Part shown: positions 6,809 to 15,330 of the stretch, piece after piece | How positions within the stretch are numbered: position 1 is the first letter of the stretch | Layout of the letters: each line of letters begins with the position of its first letter | The notes under the pieces: generated by a model | Databases searched by the model: none | What the model was told of the DNA's origin: nothing | What the model saw: the letters and a program-made list of their open reading frames with translations, nothing else | Position numbers and translations under genes: made by a program | Source: Nitrospinota bacterium | GTDB lineage: Bacteria; UBA8248 | Direction of reading: 5' to 3' | DNA: 15,343 nucleotides | NCBI GenBank assembly: GCA_011523725.1 | Contig: WTGD01000043.1 | Coordinates: forward strand, 1 to 15,343

Positions 6809-6921
6809 ACAGCGAGAGAAACACAAGAAACCGGATCAACGACAAGTTATTACAAGGAGCATTTCTCCGCTTCTTTTTAACCCTCCCGGCGCCGTGCCTG
6901 GCGGCGAGCCGCTCCGCGCAG
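6809..6921. other. Convergent gap between darG and the M20 gene
   Basis: This is 113 nt between two converging genes and marks the right edge of the low-GC island. GGAG-CATTT-CTCC followed by GCTTCTTTTT (near 6857-6880) could act as a weak rightward terminator, but the stem is only 4 bp. No repeat matching the left edge of the island was seen. Confidence 0.35.
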
Positions 6922-8307
6922 TCAATACGTGAGCTTCGAGAATCCCTCGAACAGGTGCGCGAGGAACTTCTCGGACTGGAGAACGCCCGCGACCTGCGCG
7001 TATTCGTTCGCCGCGTGTTTTCGCATGGCGTTGCACGGAAGCCCGCCGATCCAGGGCACGCCCAGCTCTTCGGTCCACAGGGCCACGGGCATGCCCGCCG
7101 GGTGCACGGGCCAGACTTCCGGGTTCGCGCCCATGTCCGCATGGGCCTTCAGGAAGCACTGGATCAGCGGATGCTCCAGCGGCGTTCCGCCGCCCGCGTA
7201 GTGGTTGTTCACGACGAACTCGACGTCGCCGTAGCCGCCCTCCGCCAGGATGTTGCGCACGTTCCCGATGCGTTCGTCAGGGTCTTCTCCCGGCTGGAAG
7301 CGCATGTTCACCACGGCCTGGGCTTCCGAGGGAATGCTGACCTTGACGGATTTCCCCTCGCCGATGAAGCCTGCCTGAAGGCCCGTAAGCGTGAATTCCG
7401 CCTTGAACAGGTGCGAGCGGACGGCGGCGCGAAAATCATCCTGCCGAAAACGTTCGACTCCCAGGCTCCGCTTCATCCTCTCGGGGTCCATGCGATCGGC
7501 GAGCTTGCGGCAAAGCTCTTCTTCGGCCTCGCTCGGCGTCCAACCCTCGCCTTTCTGGTAAATCTCCTCAAGCCTCGCCTGCAGATGGGCGATCGCCTCC
7601 ACGATGCGCTCCGCCGGATTGCCTATCCAGTTGCAGTTGAGCGCGTGAATCTCGTTGCCCACCGGGCCGCCCCACTCCCCCGGACGGCAGAAGAGCCTGC
7701 CCATCAGGTTGCCCTTGAGACCCAGCGGGACGATGGGCGTCCCGTCGGTCTGCCCCATCGGGCAGAGCCAGTAGGCTGCGTTCGCCTTCTGCATCTTCTC
7801 CTTGTAGCGCGGGAAGAAATCCTTGATGCCGCCGCTTCCGAGTTCGGACGCCTCGTGGACGAACATGAGGTTGAGCGGGAGCTTCTCCCCCGCGGCGCGC
7901 GCCGCGTAGACGGTGTTCATCACGCAGGCGATGCCGGTCTTCATGTCCTCCGCTCCACGGCCCACGATGCAGGGCCCCAGGCCTTCGAGTTCCTGGATCC
8001 GGGGTTCGAAGGGAGGGTTGATCCAATTGGGTTCTTCGGCCGGCGTCACGTCGTAGAGTCCGTGGCAGAGCAGCGTTCGATCGGCCCCTTCGTCGATCAG
8101 GCCGTAGACGACGGGAAACTCCGCCGTCTCCACCACCTCCGCCTCGCCGCCGACCTCGATGATCTCATCGGCCAGCATCCGCGCCATCTCGTCGTTTCCG
8201 AGGTTGAGCGCCGAGACGCTCGGCTGGCGTATGTATTTCATAAGGCGTTCGATGTGGGCGGATTCGAAATCCGCCTCGATTTGCGCGATGACCCGTTCGA
8301 CGTCCAT
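6922..8307 (-). CDS. M20-family amidohydrolase/peptidase with atypical metal-site residues
   Basis: This 461-residue cytoplasmic protein has the M20 (ArgE/DapE/carboxypeptidase G2) layout and length. Visible elements are LLCHGLYDVTPA (79-90), GRGAEDMKTG (116-125) with the bridging Asp D121, HEASELGSGG (151-160), a central lid/dimerisation domain (about 200-330), and a C-terminal MRKHAANEY with the last metal His. M20 enzymes are usually di-zinc hydrolases of amide bonds. Here three positions look changed. The canonical 'GHYDV' His is Leu (GLYDV), with a His two residues earlier. The 'EE' base/ligand pair is S154-E155. The expected acidic residue after the next strand is missing (WLCPMGQ). It may be a divergent clade or have altered chemistry. 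GAGGAGG precedes the ATG. It is the last gene of the nine-gene run, 28 nt after DUF4387. Confidence 0.88.
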   Translation of the reverse strand: MDVERVIAQIEADFESAHIERLMKYIRQPSVSALNLGNDEMARMLADEIIEVGGEAEVVETAEFPVVYGLIDEGADRTLLCHGLYDVTPAEEPNWINPPFEPRIQELEGLGPCIVGRGAEDMKTGIACVMNTVYAARAAGEKLPLNLMFVHEASELGSGGIKDFFPRYKEKMQKANAAYWLCPMGQTDGTPIVPLGLKGNLMGRLFCRPGEWGGPVGNEIHALNCNWIGNPAERIVEAIAHLQARLEEIYQKGEGWTPSEAEEELCRKLADRMDPERMKRSLGVERFRQDDFRAAVRSHLFKAEFTLTGLQAGFIGEGKSVKVSIPSEAQAVVNMRFQPGEDPDERIGNVRNILAEGGYGDVEFVVNNHYAGGGTPLEHPLIQCFLKAHADMGANPEVWPVHPAGMPVALWTEELGVPWIGGLPCNAMRKHAANEYAQVAGVLQSEKFLAHLFEGFSKLTY

Positions 8308-8335
8308 CGGAAAACCTCCTCATCCCCTTCAGGGG

Positions 8336-8647
8336 TCAGGGAATCATGAGACCGAGCAGCGGCCCATGCTGCTGCGCTCCGTATACGTCGCGGTCACCCG
8401 GCGCGCCCGAGGTCGGCCCCTTCCTCGGCATGGTGATCTTGATGGCGTTGGCCGCGTCGAAATGGACGATCTTCACCTCCTCGGCCTCCATCTCGTAGAG
8501 TTCAGAAACCACGCCCGGCGTGAGCGCCTCGCTGTCGGCCACGCGCTGGTAGGTCGCCTCGTCGGCGAACAGCAGATCGAGCGTGATGTGCAGCGGGCCT
8601 GCGTTCTTGCTCCGGAACACCTCGGCGAGGTCGTAGAGCCGCTCCAC
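8336..8647 (-). CDS. DUF4387 domain protein
   Basis: This small 103-residue soluble protein starts MERLYDLAEVFRSKNAGPLH and contains ITLDLLFADEATYQRV, then a C-terminal basic/proline segment (ITMPRKGPTSGAPGDRDVYG). The pattern is that of DUF4387, a short alpha/beta domain commonly encoded next to AtuA-like DUF1446 proteins, as here, where only 2 nt separate the two genes. The tight spacing suggests translational coupling and a protein complex. The biochemical role is unknown; in related systems the pair belongs to degradation clusters for branched or terpenoid acids. The binding site lies inside the end of the upstream gene. The family is called with good confidence from the N-terminal pattern and context. 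Confidence 0.82.
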   Translation of the reverse strand: MERLYDLAEVFRSKNAGPLHITLDLLFADEATYQRVADSEALTPGVVSELYEMEAEEVKIVHFDAANAIKITMPRKGPTSGAPGDRDVYGAQQHGPLLGLMIP

Positions 8648-8649
8648 CC

Positions 8650-10014
8650 TCAGCCCACCTGCGCGAATTCGACCTCGAAGGGCGCGGCGGCGTCTTCGAG
8701 CTCCACCAGGTGATAGATGTGGAACTCATACACCGGCCCACCCTCGAAATCGGACGGCGAGAACGGGAAGGCGAGGTTCCCGGCGGTGGCCTTCCGGCCC
8801 TGGAACCCTGCGTGCAGGAACGTGCTCCGCGTGAGGGAGAGCACCGCGTTCGCCGTCGTCTGATCCTTCGCGATGGCCTCCATCACCACGCCGACCTCCC
8901 GGGGAGCGGCCGATTCATCCGCCGCCGGGCGGCCCATCACGCCGTCGCGCCCGTAGAAGATGAAGCGAAGCTCGTAGTCCTCCGGCGAGAGCGCGCCCCG
9001 CACCATGTCCGCCACGGTGTTCTTCACGTTCGCCTCCACCTCGTCGAGACTCGCGAGCAGGCGCGGGTCCGTCATCCCGGCGACGGCGATGGTGCGGTAG
9101 CCTCTCAAGCGCACGCCTTCCATCTTGATGGTGGGAGTCTGCGCTTGTACGAATCGGCTTCCGCTCACCCGCACGCGGCGCTCGCCGATTTGCTCGAACT
9201 CGGAGTCCTTGAGGTCGATCACCCCTTCGGGTTCATAGAACAGGTAGGGGTCGGGCTGTTCGTACATCATGTGGGCCGCCACGGAGTTCGGCGTCACGCG
9301 CATCCCCTCGTTCATCGGCTCGAGTTCGAAATGATCCTCGCGCAGCGTGCCCAGAATGCAGTCGTTCGCCCCGATGGGAATCGCGCACTGCGCGCCGCAC
9401 TCGATGATCTTCGCCATGTGGAAGGCGAGGCCAAGGTCGAACCCGCGCATCGCGGCGTAGGAAGTATAGATGGCCGTGTCGCAGGAGCGACCGGCGAGGA
9501 CGACATCCGCACCGCCCTCCAGAGCCGTCATGAAAGGTTCCAGCCCCATCTGGCCCACGACCCGCACGCTCTCGTCCACCATCCCCTCGGTGAGTTCGGG
9601 GAGTTTCCCCAGGGTGCGCGTCCTTTTCTCGCGGACGGCTTGCTTGATGAACTCCTTGTCCATCTCGGAGCGGATCACCGCGAGCCTGAAGCGGTGCCCG
9701 TCGCGCCGCGCCAGCTCGCGCATCGTGTCGAGTACGGTGTCCACGTGGGGGTTACCCCCCGCCGTGCCCGCGGAGCCGATGATGTAGGGAATCTTCTTCT
9801 TTCTGGCGGCGGCCAGCGAAAACCCTAAGTCCCTGCGAATCTGCTCGCGCTTGGTGAGTTGATCGCCGCTGCCGAGGTAGTAGGGCCCCGCGTCGGTCGA
9901 GCCGTTGTCCGCTCCCATGACGTGCGGGTCGCGGGCGAGGCCGTTATCGAGCGAAGTCTTCGGGAACCCGTAGCCGAGATTGCCGCATACGGACAATACC
10001 CTGAGTTCATCCAT
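8650..10014 (-). CDS. AtuA-like acyclic terpene utilisation family protein (DUF1446)
   Basis: This is a 454-residue cytoplasmic protein. The DUF1446/AtuA core is visible from the N-terminus: VLSVCGNLGYGF (residues 6-17), then ADNGSTDAGPYYLGSG and IPYIIGSAGTAGGNPH, with RSCDTAIYTSYAAM in the middle. AtuA in Pseudomonas is part of the acyclic terpene (citronellol/geranyl) pathway, but homologues are widespread in other catabolic clusters and the reaction is not established. This form lacks the longer C-terminal extension of some AtuA proteins; the separate DUF4387 gene 2 nt downstream may supply a partner domain. ATG 10014 is preferred over the ATG at 10032, because CGGGAG sits 6 nt before 10014 while 10032 has no binding site. 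No atu genes for a geranyl-CoA pathway are in the window, so a terpene substrate is not implied. Confidence 0.88.
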   Translation of the reverse strand: MDELRVLSVCGNLGYGFPKTSLDNGLARDPHVMGADNGSTDAGPYYLGSGDQLTKREQIRRDLGFSLAAARKKKIPYIIGSAGTAGGNPHVDTVLDTMRELARRDGHRFRLAVIRSEMDKEFIKQAVREKRTRTLGKLPELTEGMVDESVRVVGQMGLEPFMTALEGGADVVLAGRSCDTAIYTSYAAMRGFDLGLAFHMAKIIECGAQCAIPIGANDCILGTLREDHFELEPMNEGMRVTPNSVAAHMMYEQPDPYLFYEPEGVIDLKDSEFEQIGERRVRVSGSRFVQAQTPTIKMEGVRLRGYRTIAVAGMTDPRLLASLDEVEANVKNTVADMVRGALSPEDYELRFIFYGRDGVMGRPAADESAAPREVGVVMEAIAKDQTTANAVLSLTRSTFLHAGFQGRKATAGNLAFPFSPSDFEGGPVYEFHIYHLVELEDAAAPFEVEFAQVG

Positions 10015-10108
10015 GCGAGACTCCCGAGGCATTTTGGCTGGAAGATACGCGAAACCTACACGATCGCCCCCGCCCGGTACACGCCGCGGAATCCAGGTTC
10101 AACGGCGT

Positions 10109-10546
10109 TTACGACTGGACCCGCAGCCGCTCGGGCTCGATGATGGCCTCCACCGTTATCTCTACCATCGCGTCGGGAGGACCGAGGCGGGAGATCTCGA
10201 TGAGCGTGCTGGCCGGGCGAACGTTCTTGAAGTATTTGAAGCGCTCGTCCGAGTGCTTGTAGTACTCCATGATGTCGGTCACGTAGGTCGTGGAGCTGAC
10301 GATGTCGTCGAACGTCGCGCCCGCGTGGGCCAGCCCCTTGCCGATGTTCTCGCACGTCACCCGAATCTGGGTGCGCATGTCGCCCACGCCCACCACCTCG
10401 CCGCTCGGCTTGCGGGGCACCTGGCCGGAAAGATAGATGTGGGCGTGGTCCGCGCCGTGAATCGTCACCACGGGCACGTAGAGGAGTTCGTCGTTTTCCA
10501 CGCGGGACCACATGTCGTCTGGCTGCATGAACTGTCTCTGGATCAT
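10109..10546 (-). CDS. RidA/YjgF/YER057c/UK114 family protein
   Basis: This 145-residue protein is slightly longer than housekeeping RidA (about 128). The family core is clear: AHIYLSGQVPRKPSGEVVGV (35-54), DMRTQIRVTCENIGKGLAHA (56-75), ATFDDIVSSTTYVTD (77-91), and the C-terminal signature VRPASTLIEISRLGPPDAMV (109-128) followed by EITVEA. R110 corresponds to the conserved Arg that binds the carboxylate of imine substrates in active RidA members. RidA hydrolyses reactive enamine/imine intermediates to keto acids and ammonia; members in catabolic operons often act on one pathway intermediate. AGAGG lies 9 nt before ATG 10546. The gene sits between the ABC ATPase (26-nt gap) and the AtuA-like gene (94-nt gap), which suggests that a dehydroamino or enamine compound arises in this pathway. 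Confidence 0.93.
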   Translation of the reverse strand: MIQRQFMQPDDMWSRVENDELLYVPVVTIHGADHAHIYLSGQVPRKPSGEVVGVGDMRTQIRVTCENIGKGLAHAGATFDDIVSSTTYVTDIMEYYKHSDERFKYFKNVRPASTLIEISRLGPPDAMVEITVEAIIEPERLRVQS

Positions 10547-10572
10547 TTCGTCGTTCCTCTCTAGGTTATCGT

Positions 10573-11388
<816 letters not shown>

Positions 11389-11408
11389 AATATGCTCCTA
11401 TCCGCGCG

Positions 11409-12269
11409 TTATTCGCGCAGCGTTCCCCAGCGCTGGACCGTGGCCAGCTCGATGCTCCGCAGGCAGACGCGCTCCACGATGACGCCCAGAATACCGACGA
11501 CGACCACTCCGCCGTACATCATGTCCGCCGCGAGGAAATCGCGCGCCGCGAAAATACGAAAGCCCAGGCCCGCCTCGAGCGCGACTATCATCTCGCCCGT
11601 CACCACGATGCGCCACGCGCGGCTGAACGCGATGCGGTAGCCCGCGATGAGGTTCGGCAGCGCGCCCGGGACCATCACCTGGAAGAAAAGCGTCATGCCC
11701 TTGGCGCCCATGGCCCGTCCCGCGCGGATGAGAGAGGCGTCCACGGTCTTGACTCCCGTCCACGCGTTCACCATGACGGTGATCATGCCCTCGAACCAGA
11801 GTACGGAGATCAGGGTGAAATCGCTCAGTCCGAACCAGAGGATGACGATGGGAAACAGCGCGAGGCCCGGCACGGCCAGGAAGAAATACATCGGCGGCGC
11901 GAGAATCCGCTCCACCGTCTGGTTCATACCCATCACCAGGCCGACTACGGTTCCCGAAACGAGGGCGAGGAACGCTCCGACCAGCAGGCGGTAAAGCGAA
12001 ACGTAGATGTCCAGCCAGAGGATGCCGGACTTCGCCTGGTCCACCATCGTCACCCATATCGTTTCCAGTGGCGGAAACAGGACGGGATGAAGCGTGCCCG
12101 AGTGCGCGAGCAACTCCCAGAAGACGAGCAGCCCGATCAGGGGCGCCGCCATGAGGAAAAAGGCTTTTCCTGAGTTTCGGAAAACCACGCCCCAGTTGGG
12201 AGGCCCGAGATCTCTTTTGGTCCCCGGCGTTTCTCCGGGCTGCGTTTGCGGTTTATTGGCCGACGCCAC
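11409..12269 (-). CDS. ABC transporter permease, SsuC/TauC-like
   Basis: This 286-residue inner-membrane permease has a hydrophilic, proline-rich N-terminus (residues 1-34). About six hydrophobic segments follow, among them FFLMAAPLIGLLVFWELL (37-54), VGAFLALVSGTVVGLVMGM (97-115) and LAVPGLALFPIVILWFGL (131-148). The EAA-type loop that contacts the ATPase is DASLIRAGRAMGAKG to VPGALPNLIAG (177-210), as in BinPDT/SsuC-type permeases. The start is GTG 12269 with AAAGGAAA 6-7 nt upstream. It sits 14 nt after the upstream M20 gene and 20 nt before the ATPase gene, so the three are probably one transcript. Substrate specificity is expected to come from the binding protein at 13753-14748. Confidence 0.93.
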   Translation of the reverse strand: MASANKPQTQPGETPGTKRDLGPPNWGVVFRNSGKAFFLMAAPLIGLLVFWELLAHSGTLHPVLFPPLETIWVTMVDQAKSGILWLDIYVSLYRLLVGAFLALVSGTVVGLVMGMNQTVERILAPPMYFFLAVPGLALFPIVILWFGLSDFTLISVLWFEGMITVMVNAWTGVKTVDASLIRAGRAMGAKGMTLFFQVMVPGALPNLIAGYRIAFSRAWRIVVTGEMIVALEAGLGFRIFAARDFLAADMMYGGVVVVGILGVIVERVCLRSIELATVQRWGTLRE

Positions 12270-12283
12270 GAAGATTTCCTTTC

Positions 12284-13633
12284 TCAGCTTCCGAGAGCCG
12301 TTATTCGTCCGCTCCCGAGAGCTTCGATCTGTCCGGGTTGGGGTAGGTTCGCGTAGGGGTCCGGCGCGATGGCGGTTTCCTCACGCTCCCGGGCGCACAG
12401 GTCCAGCGCCGCGAGGGCGAATATCTTCGTCGTGTCCACCAGCGCGTCGACGTGGATGTGCTCGCCGATATCGGCGTTCCAGCCGTAATCCGCATTGAAC
12501 GTCCGGCCCGCCAAGCCGTACGTGATGGTCTGGACGCCGTAGCGGTTCATGTGGGCGGCGTCGAGATAGGAAGTCTTCACGATGATGTTGGGTTTTTCGC
12601 CCACGATCTCCTCATGCGCGTTGATCATCGCGAGTGAGGGCAGCGAGTCGACGGGAATGCCCGAGGGCGGATGCGAGGAGAACACCTCGACTTTGGCCCC
12701 GATGTCGGGGTGTTCCTCGTTCACCCGCTCGATGACGCCCTTGAACTCCGCCTGCACGTCCTGGATCGTCTGCCCCGGCACCAAGCGGACGTCCACGTAC
12801 AGGCGGCACTCGATGGGCGAGCGCGCGCAGCGGTAGGGCCACCCGCCCTCGATGGCGGCCACGTTCACGTGGGGCCGCTCGCCCAGGAACTCGTTGCGCT
12901 CCCGGTATTCGGGAATCCATTTCCGGATCGCCGCCTGCACCCGCTCCATCCGCTCGATGGCGCTGGCCGTGTAGTGTCCATAACAGGTATGGCCCATCGA
13001 CCCCCGCGTGATGACCTTGAACCAGATCGTGCCCCCGTGCCAGGGCGCGACCTGCATGCCGGTCGGCTCCCCGAGAATGCAGAAATCCGTCAGATAACCG
13101 TGCGAAATAAGATGCCGGGTGCCGACGCCGTAGCCGTCGTAGAGCACGTCCTGGTACTGGTCGATCCGGTTCTTTTCGATCTCGCCCGCGACGGAGGCCA
13201 GGACGATGTCGCCCTTGAGCTTCACGCCCGCATCCTGGAGGGCTTTCGCCGCGCCGAGGTAGGAGACATCGGCGCTTTTCATGTTGGCCGCGCCGTTTCC
13301 GATAATCCAGTCCCCATCGCGAATCGCCTTGTTCTTGTAGCCCGGCTGGGTGAGTTCGGGCTCCTCGCCGGAATAGGAGGTATCCAGGTGGCCGTTGAAC
13401 ATCAGCGAATAGCCGCCGCCTGTTCCCGGCGAAATGCCGACCGCGTTGTAGCGGCCCTCGGCCACCTTTTGCAGGTGCGCCTCGAAGCCGGCCTCCTCGT
13501 ACTTCGCGTGCATGTAGCGTGCGGCATTCTCCTCGTAGCCGGTGGGGCTGGGTATGTCCACGAGTTCCATGGTGGTCTTGACGAGGAAATCCTCATCCAC
13601 CGCGTCGACGACTTTCTGTTGAAGCTCATCCAT
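12284..13633 (-). CDS. M20-family amidohydrolase (ArgE/DapE-like) with Asp-to-Asn at the bridging metal ligand
   Basis: This is a 449-residue cytoplasmic protein of M20 size. The first ligand motif is normal: LMFNGHLDTS (77-86) with H82 and D84. The second motif reads IGNGAANMKSA (111-121), with N117 where the metal-bridging Asp of 'GRGxxDMKGG' is expected. The base/ligand region is SVAGEIEKN (147-155), offering E151 but Ile at the next position. ILGEPTG (186-192) keeps the third acidic ligand E189, and GEHIHVDAL near the C-terminus keeps a His. The family hydrolyses amide bonds such as N-acyl amino acids or dipeptides. The Asn may mark a natural clade rather than a dead enzyme. It lies between the binding-protein gene (119-nt gap with a hairpin) and the permease gene (14 nt). 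Location inside the transporter operon suggests it acts on the imported compound. Confidence 0.88.
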   Translation of the reverse strand: MDELQQKVVDAVDEDFLVKTTMELVDIPSPTGYEENAARYMHAKYEEAGFEAHLQKVAEGRYNAVGISPGTGGGYSLMFNGHLDTSYSGEEPELTQPGYKNKAIRDGDWIIGNGAANMKSADVSYLGAAKALQDAGVKLKGDIVLASVAGEIEKNRIDQYQDVLYDGYGVGTRHLISHGYLTDFCILGEPTGMQVAPWHGGTIWFKVITRGSMGHTCYGHYTASAIERMERVQAAIRKWIPEYRERNEFLGERPHVNVAAIEGGWPYRCARSPIECRLYVDVRLVPGQTIQDVQAEFKGVIERVNEEHPDIGAKVEVFSSHPPSGIPVDSLPSLAMINAHEEIVGEKPNIIVKTSYLDAAHMNRYGVQTITYGLAGRTFNADYGWNADIGEHIHVDALVDTTKIFALAALDLCAREREETAIAPDPYANLPQPGQIEALGSGRITALGS

Positions 13634-13686
13634 GATTCCCGACTCTCCTCAAGCGCACTCCATCATACGCATACAAATACAATCTC

Positions 13687-13723
13687 ACCCCTCCGGAGGG
13701 CTAAGCCGCCCGCCCGGAGGGGT
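13687..13723 (-). repeat. Perfect 10-bp inverted repeat after the ABC binding-protein gene
   Basis: ACCCCTCCGG (13687-13696) faces its exact complement CCGGAGGGGT (13714-13723) across 17 nt. It lies 29 nt beyond the binding-protein stop and about 54 nt before the M20 start. No U-run follows it on the minus strand; the TTTTT there precedes the stem. It is therefore more likely an mRNA-stabilising or processing hairpin that gives extra binding protein than an intrinsic terminator. Confidence 0.6.
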
Positions 13724-13752
13724 AAAAACGGTTCAAATTGACATTTGCCGCC

Positions 13753-14748
13753 TTATTTCATCAGAGCGAAGTAGGCGTTCTCCACCAACTGGGTGTCGAT
13801 GTGCTTAGTGACGTCGATGCGCTTGGGCAGCTTGCCCTTCTTCACGCTCACGTCAACGCCGTCCTGCACTTCCTTGATGTCTCTGTGCGTGATCATCGCG
13901 CGGTCCCAGCGCATGAACCTGTAGAGATTGTTCTTCACCTTCTTCACGTCGAATTTGAAGCCCTGGCTCTTCCAGAACTCCTGCACAATCTTCGCGGACT
14001 CGTCCCGGTTACGGTTCAGGAAACGCATCGCGCGGACGTGGGCGTTCATGAAGCGCTGCGCGCCGTCGGGATTCTTTTTCCTGATGTAGGACCACGAACT
14101 CGTCAGGAAGACGGGGGAAGTGTAGCCGAGCAAGTCATCGTATTCCTTCGGCCCCATGACCATCCGGCCCAGGCCCTTGTCGACGATGATCGAGCCCCAC
14201 GGCTCCCAGGTCAGCCCCGCATCCAGAGCGCCGCGCTCGAAGGCGGCGGGGAGCGAGCCGGTCTTGGTGTTTCGGATCTTGAAATCCTTGTCCGACATGC
14301 CGATGCGCGAGAGATACGTCATCCAGGTGGCCCAGGTGCCCGTACCCATCTGTGCGCCCACGGTTTTGCCCTTCAAGTCCTTTACCGACTTGGTGGTCTT
14401 ATCCTTCACCGGCACGAGAACCATGTTCTGGTTCCCGTAGCGGTTGAGCGCGATGCCCACGACGTCCAGCCCACGGGCTGCGATTTGGCCCACGCGGGAG
14501 CCGCGCGTGCTGATGATGTCGGCGGTGCCGCCGATGAGAGCGTCAATCAGCGCGCGGGGGCTTGTGACCCGGCGCTTCACGTTGACCCCTTCGGCTTTGT
14601 AATAGCCCTTCTTCTCCGCGATGTAGGGGATAGCGGCGTGCGAGGTGTTGTCGTGAATCAAGTTGATGACACCTTTCGCGGCCAGCGCACTCGAGGCCAT
14701 ACCCATTACGACGAACGTTGCGATCAAAACCAGGCCGAACCTTTTCAT
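13753..14748 (-). CDS. ABC transporter periplasmic substrate-binding protein, SsuA/TauA/NrtA-like
   Basis: This 331-residue protein has a clear signal peptide: MKRFG, then hydrophobic LVLIATFVVMGMASS, and likely cleavage after ALA near residue 23. The mature part has the family pattern: HAAIPYIAEKKGYYKAEGVN (37-56), then the SPRALIDALIGGTADI region, KSVKDLKGKTVGAQMGTGTW, and FERGALDAGLTWEPWGS, where the Trp-Glu-Pro segment lines the pocket in nitrate/sulfonate/taurine-type receptors. It would deliver the ligand to the permease/ATPase encoded downstream; the ligand is unknown. ATG 14748 is chosen because GGAGGAG sits a few nt before it. The longer GTG start at 14763 would put that site inside the coding region. 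It is the second gene of the minus-strand run, 81 nt after the cupin gene, and is followed by a stable hairpin. Confidence 0.92.
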   Translation of the reverse strand: MKRFGLVLIATFVVMGMASSALAAKGVINLIHDNTSHAAIPYIAEKKGYYKAEGVNVKRRVTSPRALIDALIGGTADIISTRGSRVGQIAARGLDVVGIALNRYGNQNMVLVPVKDKTTKSVKDLKGKTVGAQMGTGTWATWMTYLSRIGMSDKDFKIRNTKTGSLPAAFERGALDAGLTWEPWGSIIVDKGLGRMVMGPKEYDDLLGYTSPVFLTSSWSYIRKKNPDGAQRFMNAHVRAMRFLNRNRDESAKIVQEFWKSQGFKFDVKKVKNNLYRFMRWDRAMITHRDIKEVQDGVDVSVKKGKLPKRIDVTKHIDTQLVENAYFALMK

Positions 14749-14812
14749 TTTACTCTCCTCCACGATTGAGAACCCATTGCCTCTACGTCAACCAGAGATA
14801 AAACGACCTGAA

Positions 14813-14844
14813 CCGGCGAGGAGCGCCTTTTACTCTCTCGCCGG
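14813..14844 (-). repeat. 8-bp inverted repeat spanning the cupin stop codon
   Basis: CCGGCGAG (14813-14820) pairs exactly with CTCGCCGG (14837-14844); the loop holds the cupin stop codon (14830-14832). On the minus strand the stem is followed by TTCAGGTCGTTTTATC, so it might attenuate transcription into the binding-protein gene, but the U-run is short and distant. Confidence 0.4.
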
Positions 14845-15177
14845 GTGAAAAATGGCCAGCAGCTTTACGTCTTTCTCCCCTCCCGTCATGCTGCGGTGCA
14901 TCGTCTTACGGGGGAGGAAAATGCAGTCGCCGCCGCGAAACTCGATGCTCTTGTCTTCGAGTTCGTAGCGACCCTCGCCCTCGATGATGTAGATGAGTTC
15001 GTCCTCTTCGTGATCGTGCCACTCGTGCGTCTCGCCGGGGCGGAACACCGTGAGCCAGGCGTCGACGTTCCAGCCGTGCTCCTCCTGCGAAGTCATCCGC
15101 CAGGCGTGCGCACCGCCGTCGAGCACCTTGTGCTTCCGGGTTTCGGGCCTGATCAGGCAGGCTTCGCGGTCGCTCAA
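14830..15177 (-). CDS. Cupin-domain protein (metal-binding, single domain)
   Basis: This 115-residue single-domain cupin has both conserved motifs. Motif 1 follows G(X)5HXH(X)3E(X)6G exactly, from G48 through H54, H56 and E60 to G67 (text: PGETHEWHDHEEDELIYI). Motif 2 is GDCIFLPRKTMH (83-94), giving H94 as the fourth metal ligand. Small cupins of this type are dioxygenases, isomerases or ligand sensors; which one applies here is not visible. The start is uncertain. TTG 15177 has GGGGAG about 9 nt upstream and is preferred, but TTG 15192 would extend the protein by five residues and overlaps that same site. It is the first gene of the nine-gene minus-strand run, with a promoter-like sequence about 90 nt upstream. 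Confidence 0.85.
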   Translation of the reverse strand: MSDREACLIRPETRKHKVLDGGAHAWRMTSQEEHGWNVDAWLTVFRPGETHEWHDHEEDELIYIIEGEGRYELEDKSIEFRGGDCIFLPRKTMHRSMTGGEKDVKLLAIFHPARE

Positions 15178-15266
15178 TTCCCGTCTCCCCAAACACTTGC
15201 CCTGCGCGAGATGAAACCGCCGTACAGAAAATTTGAGCCGCGTATGAAATTGAATGATATCCGAAG

Positions 15267-15295
15267 ATGCTATGCGCTTGTTCCGGCAATGTCAA
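15267..15295 (-). promoter_or_regulatory. Sigma70-like promoter upstream of the nine-gene run
   Basis: On the minus strand TTGACA (15290-15295, perfect -35) is followed after exactly 17 nt by TAGCAT (15267-15272, four of six matches to TATAAT). The start point would be near 15260, giving a leader of about 80 nt before the cupin start. No operator-like repeat is evident beside it. Confidence 0.5.
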
Positions 15296-15330
15296 TCGCG
15301 CGAGGGGTGGGCCTGTTGAAAAAGCCGCCT

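Noticed and set aside
6691..8349. 552-residue plus-strand reading frame opposite the M20 gene
   Set aside because: It is an antisense shadow of GC-rich codon bias: Arg/His/Ala-rich, with no recognisable domain. The minus strand encodes a clear M20 protein with a good binding site.
8710..9828. 372-residue plus-strand frame opposite the AtuA-like gene
   Set aside because: It shows the same high-GC antisense pattern, while the opposite strand carries a recognisable DUF1446 family protein.
13687..13723. Rho-independent terminator after the ABC binding-protein gene
   Set aside because: The stem is perfect, but no T-run follows it on the transcribed strand; the T-run lies before it. The downstream M20, permease and ATPase genes belong to the same transporter unit.
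13738..14769. 343-residue plus-strand frame opposite the ABC binding protein
   Set aside because: Composition is typical of an antisense frame, and the minus strand has a signal peptide and family motifs.
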